DNA from: a virus
Strand: one strand, 5' to 3'
Length of the DNA: 64,000 nucleotides
IMG/VR virus record: IMGVR_UViG_3300030098_005028
Location: 57,268-121,267 of that record
Position 1 is the stretch's first letter, and each line of letters begins with the position of its first letter. This document shows positions 26,077 to 33,946 of the stretch, one piece after another. The notes beneath the pieces are model-generated. The model was not told where the DNA came from. It worked only from the letters and a program-made list of their open reading frames with translations, and made no database searches. The translations under genes and the position numbers were made by a program.

Positions 26077-26518
26077 TTTCTGTTTCTTCCAATAGAGCTA
26101 ATATGTTTTTACTGCCCGTTGGTTTTCTTGGTTTATCTGTTACTGACTTTCTAGGGCTTATTTGAACTTCTTTTGACTCTTGATACTGAATATGTTTCTG
26201 ATTAGTATCTAATATTTTTTTCAAATTACCAGACTTTTTAAAAATACCAAAAGAGTAAACGCTCCGACATCTTTTGTCTCGGAGCGTCTTTAATATAGCG
26301 TGTGGGCTATATTCTTTAAGTAATCGGTTTACAAGAACAACCTGATACTGAAAGTCTTTCTTCCAGTCTTCGTGATTCCAAAAGTTCTCTGGTAAATCTA
26401 TATTCTTAGATTTTGCTATAAGATAGAACAACGCTTCAGTAATATATTGTGCGGCAGTTACATAACTATTACTATATATTGACCGAAACTTACTCTTATC
26501 TGACTTTTGCCTTGCCAT
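26069..26518 (-). CDS. Hypothetical basic protein
   Basis: The 149-residue protein has a structured first 90 residues (YVTAAQYITEALFYLIAKSK, FQYQVVLVNRLLKEYSP) and a lysine/serine-rich tail. No family recognised. It overlaps recA by eight bases and the upstream gene by 23, so it belongs to the recombination transcription unit and could bind DNA. Confidence 0.7.
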   Translation of the reverse strand: MARQKSDKSKFRSIYSNSYVTAAQYITEALFYLIAKSKNIDLPENFWNHEDWKKDFQYQVVLVNRLLKEYSPHAILKTLRDKRCRSVYSFGIFKKSGNLKKILDTNQKHIQYQESKEVQISPRKSVTDKPRKPTGSKNILALLEETENE

Positions 26519-26957
26519 GAATTAACTTATCCAAATTATCCAAATCATCAATAGTCAAGCGGTCATTTCGGAATCTAGTTACCTCTGGCACTCTCCACCA
26601 AGATTTCATAACCGTTCCACCGTAGACTTTTCCAATAATAATATAGTTGTCTTGGCTCTGATCTTCTCCAAACATTAAGCCAACGCCACGAGTGAACACA
26701 TACTGATCTGCATCGTGGCCTACAACTTCCGTGTGATCTCTAAACCTAATTCTTAATTCTTCTATACAAGCTTCATTTTCACAGCAATACTTTTGAAGAC
26801 TTAGCCATCCCTCAGTATCATTCAGGTAAGCTGTCTCATCATTATCTAAAGCGATCTCAGCCCATGTATCATTTTCCATCTTTTCTGGACTGTAAAAGTT
26901 CTTCAAACCATATTCTGTTAAGCAAGACTTGCTCTCTTTATTTGCATCCTCAGTCAT
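26496..26957 (-). CDS. Hypothetical acidic protein
   Basis: The 153-residue protein is acidic with one cysteine cluster (KYCCENEACIEEL) and a beta-rich C-terminal half (NYIIIGKVYGGTVMKSWWRV). No family recognised. It overlaps neighbours on both sides. Confidence 0.7.
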   Translation of the reverse strand: MTEDANKESKSCLTEYGLKNFYSPEKMENDTWAEIALDNDETAYLNDTEGWLSLQKYCCENEACIEELRIRFRDHTEVVGHDADQYVFTRGVGLMFGEDQSQDNYIIIGKVYGGTVMKSWWRVPEVTRFRNDRLTIDDLDNLDKLIHGKAKVR

Positions 26958-27300
26958 TTCTTATCCTATGAATTCTGTCGCTTGTATTAGATCGTGCCTC
27001 TTCTGTATTAACTGCACTTCTGTGTTCGTCTGCTAATTCGCTTGCTTCTTGTGTCATTACCACAACGCCATACTCTTCATTGCGAGATAACAGATTACCA
27101 GCCTTATGCCCACCAGAGTCCTCTGATTTTGCCGTGGCAATATTCTCTTGACCCTGTTCCCCCTCGTCAAGTGTATCTAGATAAGATTCGACAGTCTTAG
27201 GGCCAATGCCATCAAGTTTACTAGCGATTTCTTGACTTGTCAAGTGTTTGTGTTCACGAATGTAAAATTTTTCTATGTCACCTAGTGTTTTTTTAGGCAT
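26950..27300 (-). CDS. Helix-turn-helix-like protein
   Basis: The 116-residue protein begins MPKKTLGDIEKFYI, then HLTSQEIASKLDGIGPKTVE. The second segment reads as a helix-turn-helix, with recognition helix around PKTVESYL, so DNA binding is likely. The rest is charged and low-complexity. The ATG at 27300 overlaps the upstream stop by eight bases. It could be a small transcriptional regulator. Confidence 0.65.
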   Translation of the reverse strand: MPKKTLGDIEKFYIREHKHLTSQEIASKLDGIGPKTVESYLDTLDEGEQGQENIATAKSEDSGGHKAGNLLSRNEEYGVVVMTQEASELADEHRSAVNTEEARSNTSDRIHRIRND

Positions 27301-27685
27301 TTCTGGACTCCCGTTGAGCATTGTGTAGCCAAGCAGGATTCCTGCTAGACAAAAACTGTTTATAAAAATTGAACGACTTAAAAGAAACTTCAACTAAATT
27401 CCAAACATATTTACCCCTATGTTTTGCAAACTTGTTTGAGCTTCCTTCTGAATACATTCCCCAAGGATTGAAAAGCTCGCCGGTACTGCCAACCTTTACA
27501 TAATACTTGTGTCTTTCACCCGCCTCACTAACTATCACTACTGATTTAGCAAGACATTCTTGGCTATCAGCGTCTACTTCAGTAAGACCTTCTGCATATC
27601 CTATTACGGAAGAGGTAGTTCCAGCAGAATCTAGAACCTCTCCTTTTTGTTCTTTTGAAGAATTGATTTTATGTATATGTTCCAT
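27293..27685 (-). CDS. Hypothetical protein
   Basis: The 130-residue protein has a beta-rich middle (KSVVIVSEAGERHKYYVKVG) and an aromatic stretch GKYVWNLVEVSFKSF. No family recognised. It sits six bases downstream of the zinc-ribbon gene. Confidence 0.65.
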   Translation of the reverse strand: MEHIHKINSSKEQKGEVLDSAGTTSSVIGYAEGLTEVDADSQECLAKSVVIVSEAGERHKYYVKVGSTGELFNPWGMYSEGSSNKFAKHRGKYVWNLVEVSFKSFNFYKQFLSSRNPAWLHNAQRESRNA

Positions 27686-27691
27686 GTTATT

Positions 27692-27931
27692 CTATTCCGT
27701 TCTTTTGGCTATTACATTGACAGCGCCTTCTTCATACTCAATGTCTTGCACTTCTACCATGCCCTCTAGTTGACCAACTGCAAAGTCACCAACTACACCA
27801 ACAGAATGTGTTTCATTACAGCAAGATAAAGATATATCAGTTTTTTTGAAAGTGCTTGGGTCATGAACCCAAATGTCAACTACTGGAGATTTACACTTTT
27901 TGCAGGACAATACTATGTGGTGGTCTTCCAT
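27692..27931 (-). CDS. Zinc-ribbon-like hypothetical protein
   Basis: The 79-residue protein has CKKCKSPVVDIWVHDPS and SLSCCNETHSVGVV, a C-x2-C plus C-C/H pattern that could bind one zinc. No specific family. It overlaps the next small gene by 19 bases. Confidence 0.65.
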   Translation of the reverse strand: MEDHHIVLSCKKCKSPVVDIWVHDPSTFKKTDISLSCCNETHSVGVVGDFAVGQLEGMVEVQDIEYEEGAVNVIAKRTE

Positions 27932-28113
27932 AATGCTTTACATTCCTTTAAAAATTTATCCATCTTTTTTTCCGATTCTTCTTCAGTCATTCCATCAAAG
28001 TACAAAACTAGATGTCTGACATTAGACTCTGTTTGTTTTTGAGTTCCGTCTGGATTGATCTTATACACAAATCCGTTTATTGAAAGCCGGGCTTGATGCG
28101 GTATTCTATCCAT
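27913..28113 (-). CDS. Small hypothetical protein
   Basis: The 66-residue protein alternates short strands (RLSINGFVYKINPDG, RHLVLYFDGMTEEE) with a C-terminal amphipathic helix. No family recognised. It overlaps the FmdB-like gene upstream by eight bases. Confidence 0.62.
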   Translation of the reverse strand: MDRIPHQARLSINGFVYKINPDGTQKQTESNVRHLVLYFDGMTEEESEKKMDKFLKECKALWKTTT

Positions 28114-28567
28114 CTTTAATCCATTTTGCCTTTTCTTTATCTGTCATCTTGTGTATTTTCTTCATAGACAATTCTTTTTCTCTTTGTTCATTTGCCTTGT
28201 CTACGATGTCGTCATAACTCATTGGCTTGTCTGTCTTCACTCTTACCATACCATCTGGAAGATCCTTAGAGCTTGGAATTCTTTTCGTTTTATTCTTTGC
28301 ATGAATAGCCATCTTGTGGTCATTAGAAAGCGTTTCAGAGTTACGTTCTGCAAGATGACCTAGATTTTTTATTTCTGAAGAGGCTGCTCTGACAGAAAAA
28401 TGAGGAGCCTGCAAAATTACCTGTTTGACTTCAGGGTTTCCTTCACAACACGGTTCGTCAAGTTCAAGATCAGAAACAGTGTCTGGTTTTGCCTCATTGA
28501 ATCGTTTGTAGACTTCGTGAACCTCTCCACATTTTTGGCACTCAAAATCGTATGTAGGCATCTTCAT
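28106..28567 (-). CDS. FmdB-type zinc ribbon protein
   Basis: The 153-residue protein starts with PTYDFECQKCGEVHEVYKRF, the N-terminal strand and first C-x2-C of the FmdB/CxxC_CxxC_SSSS zinc-ribbon family. A second pair is represented by EPCCEG. The remaining 100 residues are lysine-rich and probably disordered. The family is linked to nucleic-acid or protein binding without a fixed enzymatic role. ATGA couples it to the membrane-protein gene upstream. Confidence 0.72.
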   Translation of the reverse strand: MKMPTYDFECQKCGEVHEVYKRFNEAKPDTVSDLELDEPCCEGNPEVKQVILQAPHFSVRAASSEIKNLGHLAERNSETLSNDHKMAIHAKNKTKRIPSSKDLPDGMVRVKTDKPMSYDDIVDKANEQREKELSMKKIHKMTDKEKAKWIKDG

Positions 28568-28965
28568 TCCTTTATGTAGACTGGAGAAACATAAATTGTT
28601 CCGTCCTCTAGCTTCTGTAAGTTGTACAGATTCTTGGAGCCAGTATATTCTTCTTTGGGCTTGCTATAGACATAGTATATTAAGAAAGTTTGAAAAATTA
28701 CTATGCCAGTTATGACTGACCAAGCCAACTTCTTATTTTTATTATAAAGAGCAGAAAGTATCATGACCACAAATATTGTGCCTAAAAACTTAAAAGACAT
28801 AAACAAGGCAACGCTATCGTCATTTTTTTCTATCAAGAACACACCAATAGGATTCTGTTCTATATCTAATAAAACTTCATGTATTTTTATAGACCAGTAC
28901 ATATCAATAGAAGATACTACTGCTATATAAATAATCATAATGTAATAAAAGATCTTAGAAATCAT
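28564..28965 (-). CDS. Membrane protein, about three transmembrane segments
   Basis: The 133-residue protein has hydrophobic segments at about residues 5-22, 50-72 and 80-98 (FYYIMIIYIAVVSS, FKFLGTIFVVMILSALY, SVITGIVIFQTFLIYYVY). A polar C-terminal tail of 35 residues follows. It overlaps the nrdB stop by 11 bases. Role unknown; inner-membrane location is inferred. Confidence 0.75.
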   Translation of the reverse strand: MISKIFYYIMIIYIAVVSSIDMYWSIKIHEVLLDIEQNPIGVFLIEKNDDSVALFMSFKFLGTIFVVMILSALYNKNKKLAWSVITGIVIFQTFLIYYVYSKPKEEYTGSKNLYNLQKLEDGTIYVSPVYIKE

Positions 28966-29962
28966 CTTCTATGTTTCCACTAGAGTACTCAGTCACCCTT
29001 GTCTCAAAAAAGTTTTTGCATTTTTCTAGATCAATTATTTCGCTCATCCAAGGAAAAGGATTCTTTGCATCTTTGTATGGAGAATCCATATTGAGATTGA
29101 CTAGCCTTCTATTCGCTATGTATTTTACATAGTCTATAAACATATCAGAGTTTAGTCCGAGTATTCCGTTTGGCAAAACATCTTTTGCGTATTGAACTTC
29201 AAGCTCGATTGCTTTTTCAATGTGAGACATAGTCTCTTGCTCAAAAGACTTGCTCCACACTTTTGGGTTGTCCTCTCTAATTCTGTTGATTAGGTTGGTT
29301 CCGAATTTGATGTGTAAACTTTCATCTCGTAATGTGTATTGAATTTGCTCTCCAATTCCCGGCATCTTGTTTTGTCTATTAAGAGAAAGAAGCATAGCAA
29401 AACCTGAAAAGAAGAATATTCCTTCACAAATTACATAGTAAGTAATTATGTTTCTTAGGAACTCTTTCTTTCCTTCAATAGTATTTATGTTGAAGTTAGG
29501 CCTATTTATGTCTGTACTAATTTCCATAAGAAAGTCATCTTTGACTTTGATGCTAGGTATAGATAGATAAGCCTGATAGACTTCATCAATATCTAAACCC
29601 AAAGAATCGCACACATAAACAACGGTAAGGTTATGCAGGCTTTCTTCATAAGCCTGTCGCAATATATATTGTCTACACTCAGCATCAGTAACAAACTTAA
29701 ATATGCTTAGTAGTAAGTTATTAGCCACTAAAGACTCTGATCCAGCAAAAAACCCAAGACACCTTTTGACCATCAGTCTCTCATCATCAGACAGTTGGGA
29801 AGATCTCCACTGTTCAATATCCTTTGACATTGGTACTTCTGTTGGCATCCAGTTATTTGCTGCTCCATCTAAGAACAGTTGCCAAGCCCACTTGTTTGTG
29901 TGCGGAAGAATCTGATTTACAACTGAAACCTTGTCTGAAATTATTTCTTTACTTTTTTTCAT
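28955..29962 (-). CDS. nrdB: Ribonucleotide reductase small subunit, class Ic-like
   Basis: The 335-residue protein is the metal-cofactor subunit of class I ribonucleotide reductase, which makes dNDPs from NDPs. All six dimetal ligands are visible: E76 (FFAGSESL), E107 and H110 (AYEESLHNL), then glutamate in VICEGIFFF, and glutamate and histidine in LRDESLHIKF. Two features depart from the standard tyrosyl-radical type. The first ligand is Glu rather than Asp, and the position four residues after H110, normally the radical Tyr, is V114. These are hallmarks of the radical-Tyr-lacking (class Ic-like) subclass. I take the ATG at 29962; a TTG 15 bases upstream is less likely. Confidence 0.9.
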   Translation of the reverse strand: MKKSKEIISDKVSVVNQILPHTNKWAWQLFLDGAANNWMPTEVPMSKDIEQWRSSQLSDDERLMVKRCLGFFAGSESLVANNLLLSIFKFVTDAECRQYILRQAYEESLHNLTVVYVCDSLGLDIDEVYQAYLSIPSIKVKDDFLMEISTDINRPNFNINTIEGKKEFLRNIITYYVICEGIFFFSGFAMLLSLNRQNKMPGIGEQIQYTLRDESLHIKFGTNLINRIREDNPKVWSKSFEQETMSHIEKAIELEVQYAKDVLPNGILGLNSDMFIDYVKYIANRRLVNLNMDSPYKDAKNPFPWMSEIIDLEKCKNFFETRVTEYSSGNIEDDF

Positions 29963-30083
29963 CCTGCAATCTCTCAATAATTTTTTGTAGAAGGTCTTTT
30001 ACTTTTTCTGCTTCTTCTGGTTTAAGTTCTAATATGTATCTCAATGGAGAAGTTCTAGATTGTCTATGCTCACTGAACTTCAT
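29949..30083 (-). CDS. 44-residue protein between nrdA and nrdB
   Basis: A short frame fills the gap between the two reductase genes exactly. It starts with an ATGA overlap on the nrdA stop and ends 14 bases inside nrdB. The product (MKFSEHRQSRTSPLRYILEL, then a lysine/glutamate helix) is basic and probably helical. Tight coupling makes it very likely translated; a role with the reductase is only positional inference. Confidence 0.65.
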   Translation of the reverse strand: MKFSEHRQSRTSPLRYILELKPEEAEKVKDLLQKIIERLQDEKK

Positions 30084-32530
30084 TGGCAACTCTCACAGTC
30101 TGGATCAAGTATTGAACATGCTTTGACGTTTCTTAGATCCTCTTCAGGCACTTCTTCTTCTACAATGTTTTGCACGGTTGACTTTTCTACTCTGGTCGCC
30201 GCTTTGCTTCTCAAATAATACGTTGTCTTTAATCCTTTTTCCCAACAATACATATACATATCATTAAGAAATTTAAGACTACTGGCCTTGTTGTATAAAT
30301 TCAATGATTGACCCATATCAATCCATTTTTGTCTTGCTGAAGCAGCATCTATTAATACATTATAATCAATATCAAACGCAGTCAAGAATTCTTCTTTAAT
30401 ATTTTTTTCAATAGATAGTAAAGAAATATCTCCATCTACTTCTTTAAGTGCATCAACAAGTTGATTGCACCATATTCCTTTCTTTTTGGCTATTTCAACA
30501 AAGTGTTCATTCACCATAGTAAACTCCCCACTTAATGTTGAATAAACATAAAGCACAGAGTAGTCAGGTTCAATAGACTGAGAGCATCCTTGTATGTAAG
30601 ATATAGTCGCTGTAGGAGCGATTGCCATGACATTAGAGTTTCTGACACCATGATCTTCGACATGGCTTCTCACTTTATCCCATTCGAGATTCTCAAGCGT
30701 AGATGCTTGATAAGTATCGGTAGATTCTCTTTCGTTCATCATTGAACAGTAGGTATCAATCGGAAGGTTTCCTTTGTACCATTCTGATCCTACATAAGAA
30801 GGGTACTGGCCTCTTTCTTTTGCCAGCTTCGATGAGGTAAGGATTGCGTGAAAAGATATAAACTCTTGTATAGAATCGCAAAGAGATACGGCCTCCTGAG
30901 AGTTGTATGGGATTCCTAATTTATGAAGGACATCGTGTGTACCCATCACCCCTAAACCAACAGGCCTGTTTCTTAGATTAGAATTTTTAGCCTCTTCTGT
31001 AGGGTAAAAGTTCAAGTCAATAACATTGTCGAGTCCTCTAATCGCAACATTAACTGTTTCCTCAAGCTTTTTCCAATCAACAGTCCTTACCTTCAAATGA
31101 TTTGAAAGATTGATACTGGCTAAGTTGCAGACTGCTGTTTCTCCTCTTTGCTTGACGTTACCGTTTTCATATGTTGTAGGCTTGGTATGTAACAAAATTT
31201 CTGTGCAAAGATTTGAAGAATGAACAACACCTTCATGCTTGTTGCTATACCTAATATTAGAAGCATCTTTGAAGGTAATCCAAGGATGGCCAGTTTCATA
31301 TAAAGACGTGAGTATCTTTTTCCACAGGTCTTTGGCATTGATGATCCTGAAGTTGTGAACTTCCCCATCGTCTGCCATCTTTTTGTACTTCTCGTAGTAT
31401 TTTGTGAATTCTTTTCCATATGTTTCATGCAACTCTGGACATTCTTTAGGATCAAACAAATACCAATCTGACTCTTTTTTGGCGGCGATAATAAAATCAT
31501 CACATACCCAAAGAGCAGTATTCATGTCATGACATCTTCTTCTGTCATCTCCAGTATTTTTTCTGAGATCGAGAAACTCTTCAACATCCATATGCCAGAC
31601 TTCTAAGTAAGCACAGCCAGCACCTTTCCTCTTTCCTCCTTGATTAACACCAACAAGAGTATCGTTGAATATTTTTAACCAAGGAATAAGTCCAGAAGAT
31701 ATTCCATTTGTTCCTTGAATATGAGAACCAGTAGATCTTACAGGAGTCCAATCAACTCCTAAGCCGCCAGCGTATTTAGACAATCTCGCTTGACCATGAA
31801 TAGTACCAAATATTCCGTCGATAGAATCATCGACTGTACTTAGATAACAAGAAGAAAGCTGAGACCTAGCAGTGCCACTGTTAAACAATGTTGGTGTAGA
31901 AGGGCAGTATCTGAAAGAAGATATCATTTCATATATCTCTATCGCTCTTTCTTCCTTGTTTTCCTCATTAATGCACAGCCCCATAGCCACTCTCATCCAA
32001 AATGACTGAGGTGCCTCCATCCTTCTACCTTCAATATGAATGAAGTATCGGTCATATAGAGTCTGTATTCCTAAATACTTGAATTGAGAGTCTCTTTTTG
32101 TATCAAGTTTTTCAGCCAGAAGTTTCAAATTAAAGCTTAGAAGTTTCTCACTAAGCCTTTTTTCTCTGACTAATTTTTTTATGTTTTGTATAAAAGACTT
32201 CTTATGTTGAAGATCGAATGTGTCTGAGTCAACAGTTTCGCCAAATACCTCTTTGTATATATTATTCAGAAGCATCCTAGCTGCGATTTTTGAGTAGTTA
32301 GGCTCTTTTTCTATCTTAGACCTTGCAGACATAATAAGAGCTTTGTCAATTTCAGCCGTGGTAATTTTGTCATATAATTGAAGGCTTGCATCTAGTACAA
32401 CTTCACTTACAGACACATTCTCAAGATTAGATGATGCTCTCTCAACGCATTCGTTAATTTTGTCTAAGTTTACTTCTTGTAGTCTTCCGTTTCTTTTCTT
32501 TACTCTAATCTCTCTCTGAGTCACAGCCAT
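30080..32530 (-). CDS. nrdA: Ribonucleoside-diphosphate reductase large subunit
   Basis: The 816-residue protein has an N-terminal ATP-cone (IRVKKRNGRLQEVNLDKINE), then the ten-stranded barrel with active-site cysteines in SQLSSCYLSTVDDS and HSSNLCTEILL. NLASINLSNHL and GLGVMGTHDVLHKLG mark the family. The C-terminal tail DPDCESCQ carries the shuttle cysteine pair. It is the catalytic subunit paired with the nrdB product; the ATP-cone implies dATP feedback. The ATG at 32530 follows a GAGGAA Shine-Dalgarno; a TTG 15 bases upstream is unlikely. Confidence 0.92.
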   Translation of the reverse strand: MAVTQREIRVKKRNGRLQEVNLDKINECVERASSNLENVSVSEVVLDASLQLYDKITTAEIDKALIMSARSKIEKEPNYSKIAARMLLNNIYKEVFGETVDSDTFDLQHKKSFIQNIKKLVREKRLSEKLLSFNLKLLAEKLDTKRDSQFKYLGIQTLYDRYFIHIEGRRMEAPQSFWMRVAMGLCINEENKEERAIEIYEMISSFRYCPSTPTLFNSGTARSQLSSCYLSTVDDSIDGIFGTIHGQARLSKYAGGLGVDWTPVRSTGSHIQGTNGISSGLIPWLKIFNDTLVGVNQGGKRKGAGCAYLEVWHMDVEEFLDLRKNTGDDRRRCHDMNTALWVCDDFIIAAKKESDWYLFDPKECPELHETYGKEFTKYYEKYKKMADDGEVHNFRIINAKDLWKKILTSLYETGHPWITFKDASNIRYSNKHEGVVHSSNLCTEILLHTKPTTYENGNVKQRGETAVCNLASINLSNHLKVRTVDWKKLEETVNVAIRGLDNVIDLNFYPTEEAKNSNLRNRPVGLGVMGTHDVLHKLGIPYNSQEAVSLCDSIQEFISFHAILTSSKLAKERGQYPSYVGSEWYKGNLPIDTYCSMMNERESTDTYQASTLENLEWDKVRSHVEDHGVRNSNVMAIAPTATISYIQGCSQSIEPDYSVLYVYSTLSGEFTMVNEHFVEIAKKKGIWCNQLVDALKEVDGDISLLSIEKNIKEEFLTAFDIDYNVLIDAASARQKWIDMGQSLNLYNKASSLKFLNDMYMYCWEKGLKTTYYLRSKAATRVEKSTVQNIVEEEVPEEDLRNVKACSILDPDCESCQ

Positions 32531-32570
32531 TTCCTCATAGTGCAATTTTTATGTAAATAATTTTTAATTT

Positions 32571-33242
32571 TTATAAATCATTGGGATCAACTGAAACCGA
32601 ATTAATATCAACAGATGATAGTTTATGAATGTAATTCAGGTATTCGGGATTGATTATACTATCATATGTCTTTCGGTCTATATTTGGTGCTTTCCGATCT
32701 ATGTTTACAGTTTGCCCATTACATTGTATTACAAGTACCGAAAACCCATAAAATTTTTTATCTGGCTCCCAACCCGGTGGATTGTAAGGCATGGATACAA
32801 TATCACCGCCGTAAATGCTCTGTATCTCTCTTGCCGTACCAAGTTGCATTCCATATTCATAATCAGTATTTATACCACACATGATTACTGGATTGGTTGT
32901 TCCACGCAATTCTAGAATTTTCTCCACCCACCATTGCATCCCACTCGTTTTTTTTCTATAGTTTGTCCAAAAGTAAAACACGTCTGGATTTATGTGCGTG
33001 TTTTCTTTTAAAAAATTATAAGCGTCAGCATGTACTATGCTTGTTTCACACTTATAATCCCTTGCGTTCGCTGAATCTATAAACGGTAAATCTACTTCTA
33101 TGCCGATTGCTTTCTTAGCATATTTTGACATCTCGTATAATACCGCTCCATCTGCACAACCAATTTCACAGACAAATTTATTAGAGATGAATTTATTTAG
33201 CCGATCTGATATAGCCAATCCTCTTTCCGTCCCATCTTCCAT
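32571..33242 (-). CDS. Class I SAM-dependent methyltransferase
   Basis: The 223-residue protein has motif I FVCEIGCADGAVLYEM near residue 22, the acidic end of beta-2 in AIGIEVDLPF, and motif IV-like NPDVFYFWTNYRKK. The acceptor is unknown. It stands alone between the reductase operon and a terminator, and not inside a glycan cluster. The terminator just upstream blocks read-through from the small-membrane-protein region, so this gene probably starts its own unit. Confidence 0.7.
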   Translation of the reverse strand: MEDGTERGLAISDRLNKFISNKFVCEIGCADGAVLYEMSKYAKKAIGIEVDLPFIDSANARDYKCETSIVHADAYNFLKENTHINPDVFYFWTNYRKKTSGMQWWVEKILELRGTTNPVIMCGINTDYEYGMQLGTAREIQSIYGGDIVSMPYNPPGWEPDKKFYGFSVLVIQCNGQTVNIDRKAPNIDRKTYDSIINPEYLNYIHKLSSVDINSVSVDPNDL

Positions 33243-33266
33243 TTTTGATCTTCCTTAACAATTTTG

Positions 33267-33297
33267 AAAAAAAAAGCCCGTAGCCAAAGCTACGGAC
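33267..33297 (-). terminator. Rho-independent terminator
   Basis: On the minus strand the stem GTCCGTAGC / GCTACGGGC with loop TTTG (one mismatch) is followed by a run of nine T. It lies just downstream of the 57-residue membrane-protein gene and ends its transcript before the methyltransferase gene. Confidence 0.88.
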
Positions 33298-33324
33298 TTT
33301 TATGAATCCTAAGCATTTGTTTTG

Positions 33325-33498
33325 CTATTCAGTGATTCTCAAACTGTCACCTACGATCCAAGCTACACCTAATGCAACAATGCTGTTGGCTGTATTTTCT
33401 GGAAGCCCAATAAGATCTTGCAAACAAACTACAGCGACACCGCCTACGGCAGTCCAAAATCGTCTAGAATTGATAAGTGATTTGAATTTTTCTTTCAT
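33325..33498 (-). CDS. 57-residue membrane protein
   Basis: A complete short gene with its own promoter, GGAG Shine-Dalgarno (eight-base spacing) and downstream terminator. The protein has a basic N-terminus (KEKFKSLINSRRF) and two hydrophobic stretches (WTAVGGVAVVCLQDLIGL, then ANSIVALGVAWIVG). The shape is that of small phage membrane proteins, including some holins, but no diagnostic feature proves lysis. Confidence 0.72.
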   Translation of the reverse strand: MKEKFKSLINSRRFWTAVGGVAVVCLQDLIGLPENTANSIVALGVAWIVGDSLRITE

Positions 33499-33531
33499 CA
33501 GAATTACTCCAAAGATAAATAGTTTGTGATT

Positions 33532-33560
33532 AATTTAACACCGAAATCCGTGTCAGTCAA
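33532..33560 (-). promoter_or_regulatory. Sigma70-type promoter for the 57-residue membrane protein
   Basis: Minus strand: TTGACT, 17-base spacer, then TAAATT with an upstream TGn extension. It lies 34 bases before the gene's ATG and drives a monocistronic unit closed by the terminator at 33267-33297. Confidence 0.68.
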
Positions 33561-33585
33561 GCTTCTTTTTATAAATTCTGATACG

Positions 33586-33879
33586 TTATTGTCTTTCTAT
33601 AGAATCTAATTTTTCCCTGAGCTTCGCTATCTCAACATTCAATTCGTTCAACACTGCTGTATTAGCACTAAGATTCAATCTTACTTCGTTCAATGTTGCG
33701 CGAACTAGCTCTTTATCAATAACGTAAGGAGATTCCTTTTGAATCATTTCCGATACTTTATTTTCCGTAACGTATGCCTTTGCCTCAACCAGCCAAAACC
33801 CAACCATTAGGACGATACAGCTTATCGCAGTCACAGTTGTTGTTTTCCAAATGGTTTCTTTATCAGACTTATCACCCAT
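33586..33879 (-). CDS. Membrane-anchored coiled-coil protein
   Basis: The 97-residue protein has one N-terminal transmembrane segment at about residues 12-33 (TTTVTAISCIVLMVGFWLVE) and then a heptad-rich stretch LNEVRLNLSANTAVLNELNV. N-in topology with a periplasmic coiled coil resembles inner-membrane spanins or similar lysis accessories, but no partner is identified. A promoter lies downstream of its stop, so it belongs to a separate unit. Confidence 0.65.
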   Translation of the reverse strand: MGDKSDKETIWKTTTVTAISCIVLMVGFWLVEAKAYVTENKVSEMIQKESPYVIDKELVRATLNEVRLNLSANTAVLNELNVEIAKLREKLDSIERQ

Positions 33880-33908
33880 GTCGATCCCCTCTGTGAGAAG
33901 AATACCGC

Positions 33909-33926
33909 CGCACCCTTTCGGGTGCG
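33909..33926 (-). terminator. Hairpin downstream of the probable virion protein gene
   Basis: A perfect seven-base stem (CGCACCC / GGGTGCG, four-base loop) sits 20 bases after the stop of the virion-like gene. Only a weak T stretch follows on the minus strand, so termination may be partial or the hairpin may protect the mRNA end. Confidence 0.55.
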
Positions 33927-33946
33927 ACGGATTATTCTAATTCAAA

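Noticed and set aside
31120-31503. A 127-codon minus-strand frame inside nrdA
   Set aside because: It lies within conserved reductase sequence in another frame and encodes no recognisable domain.
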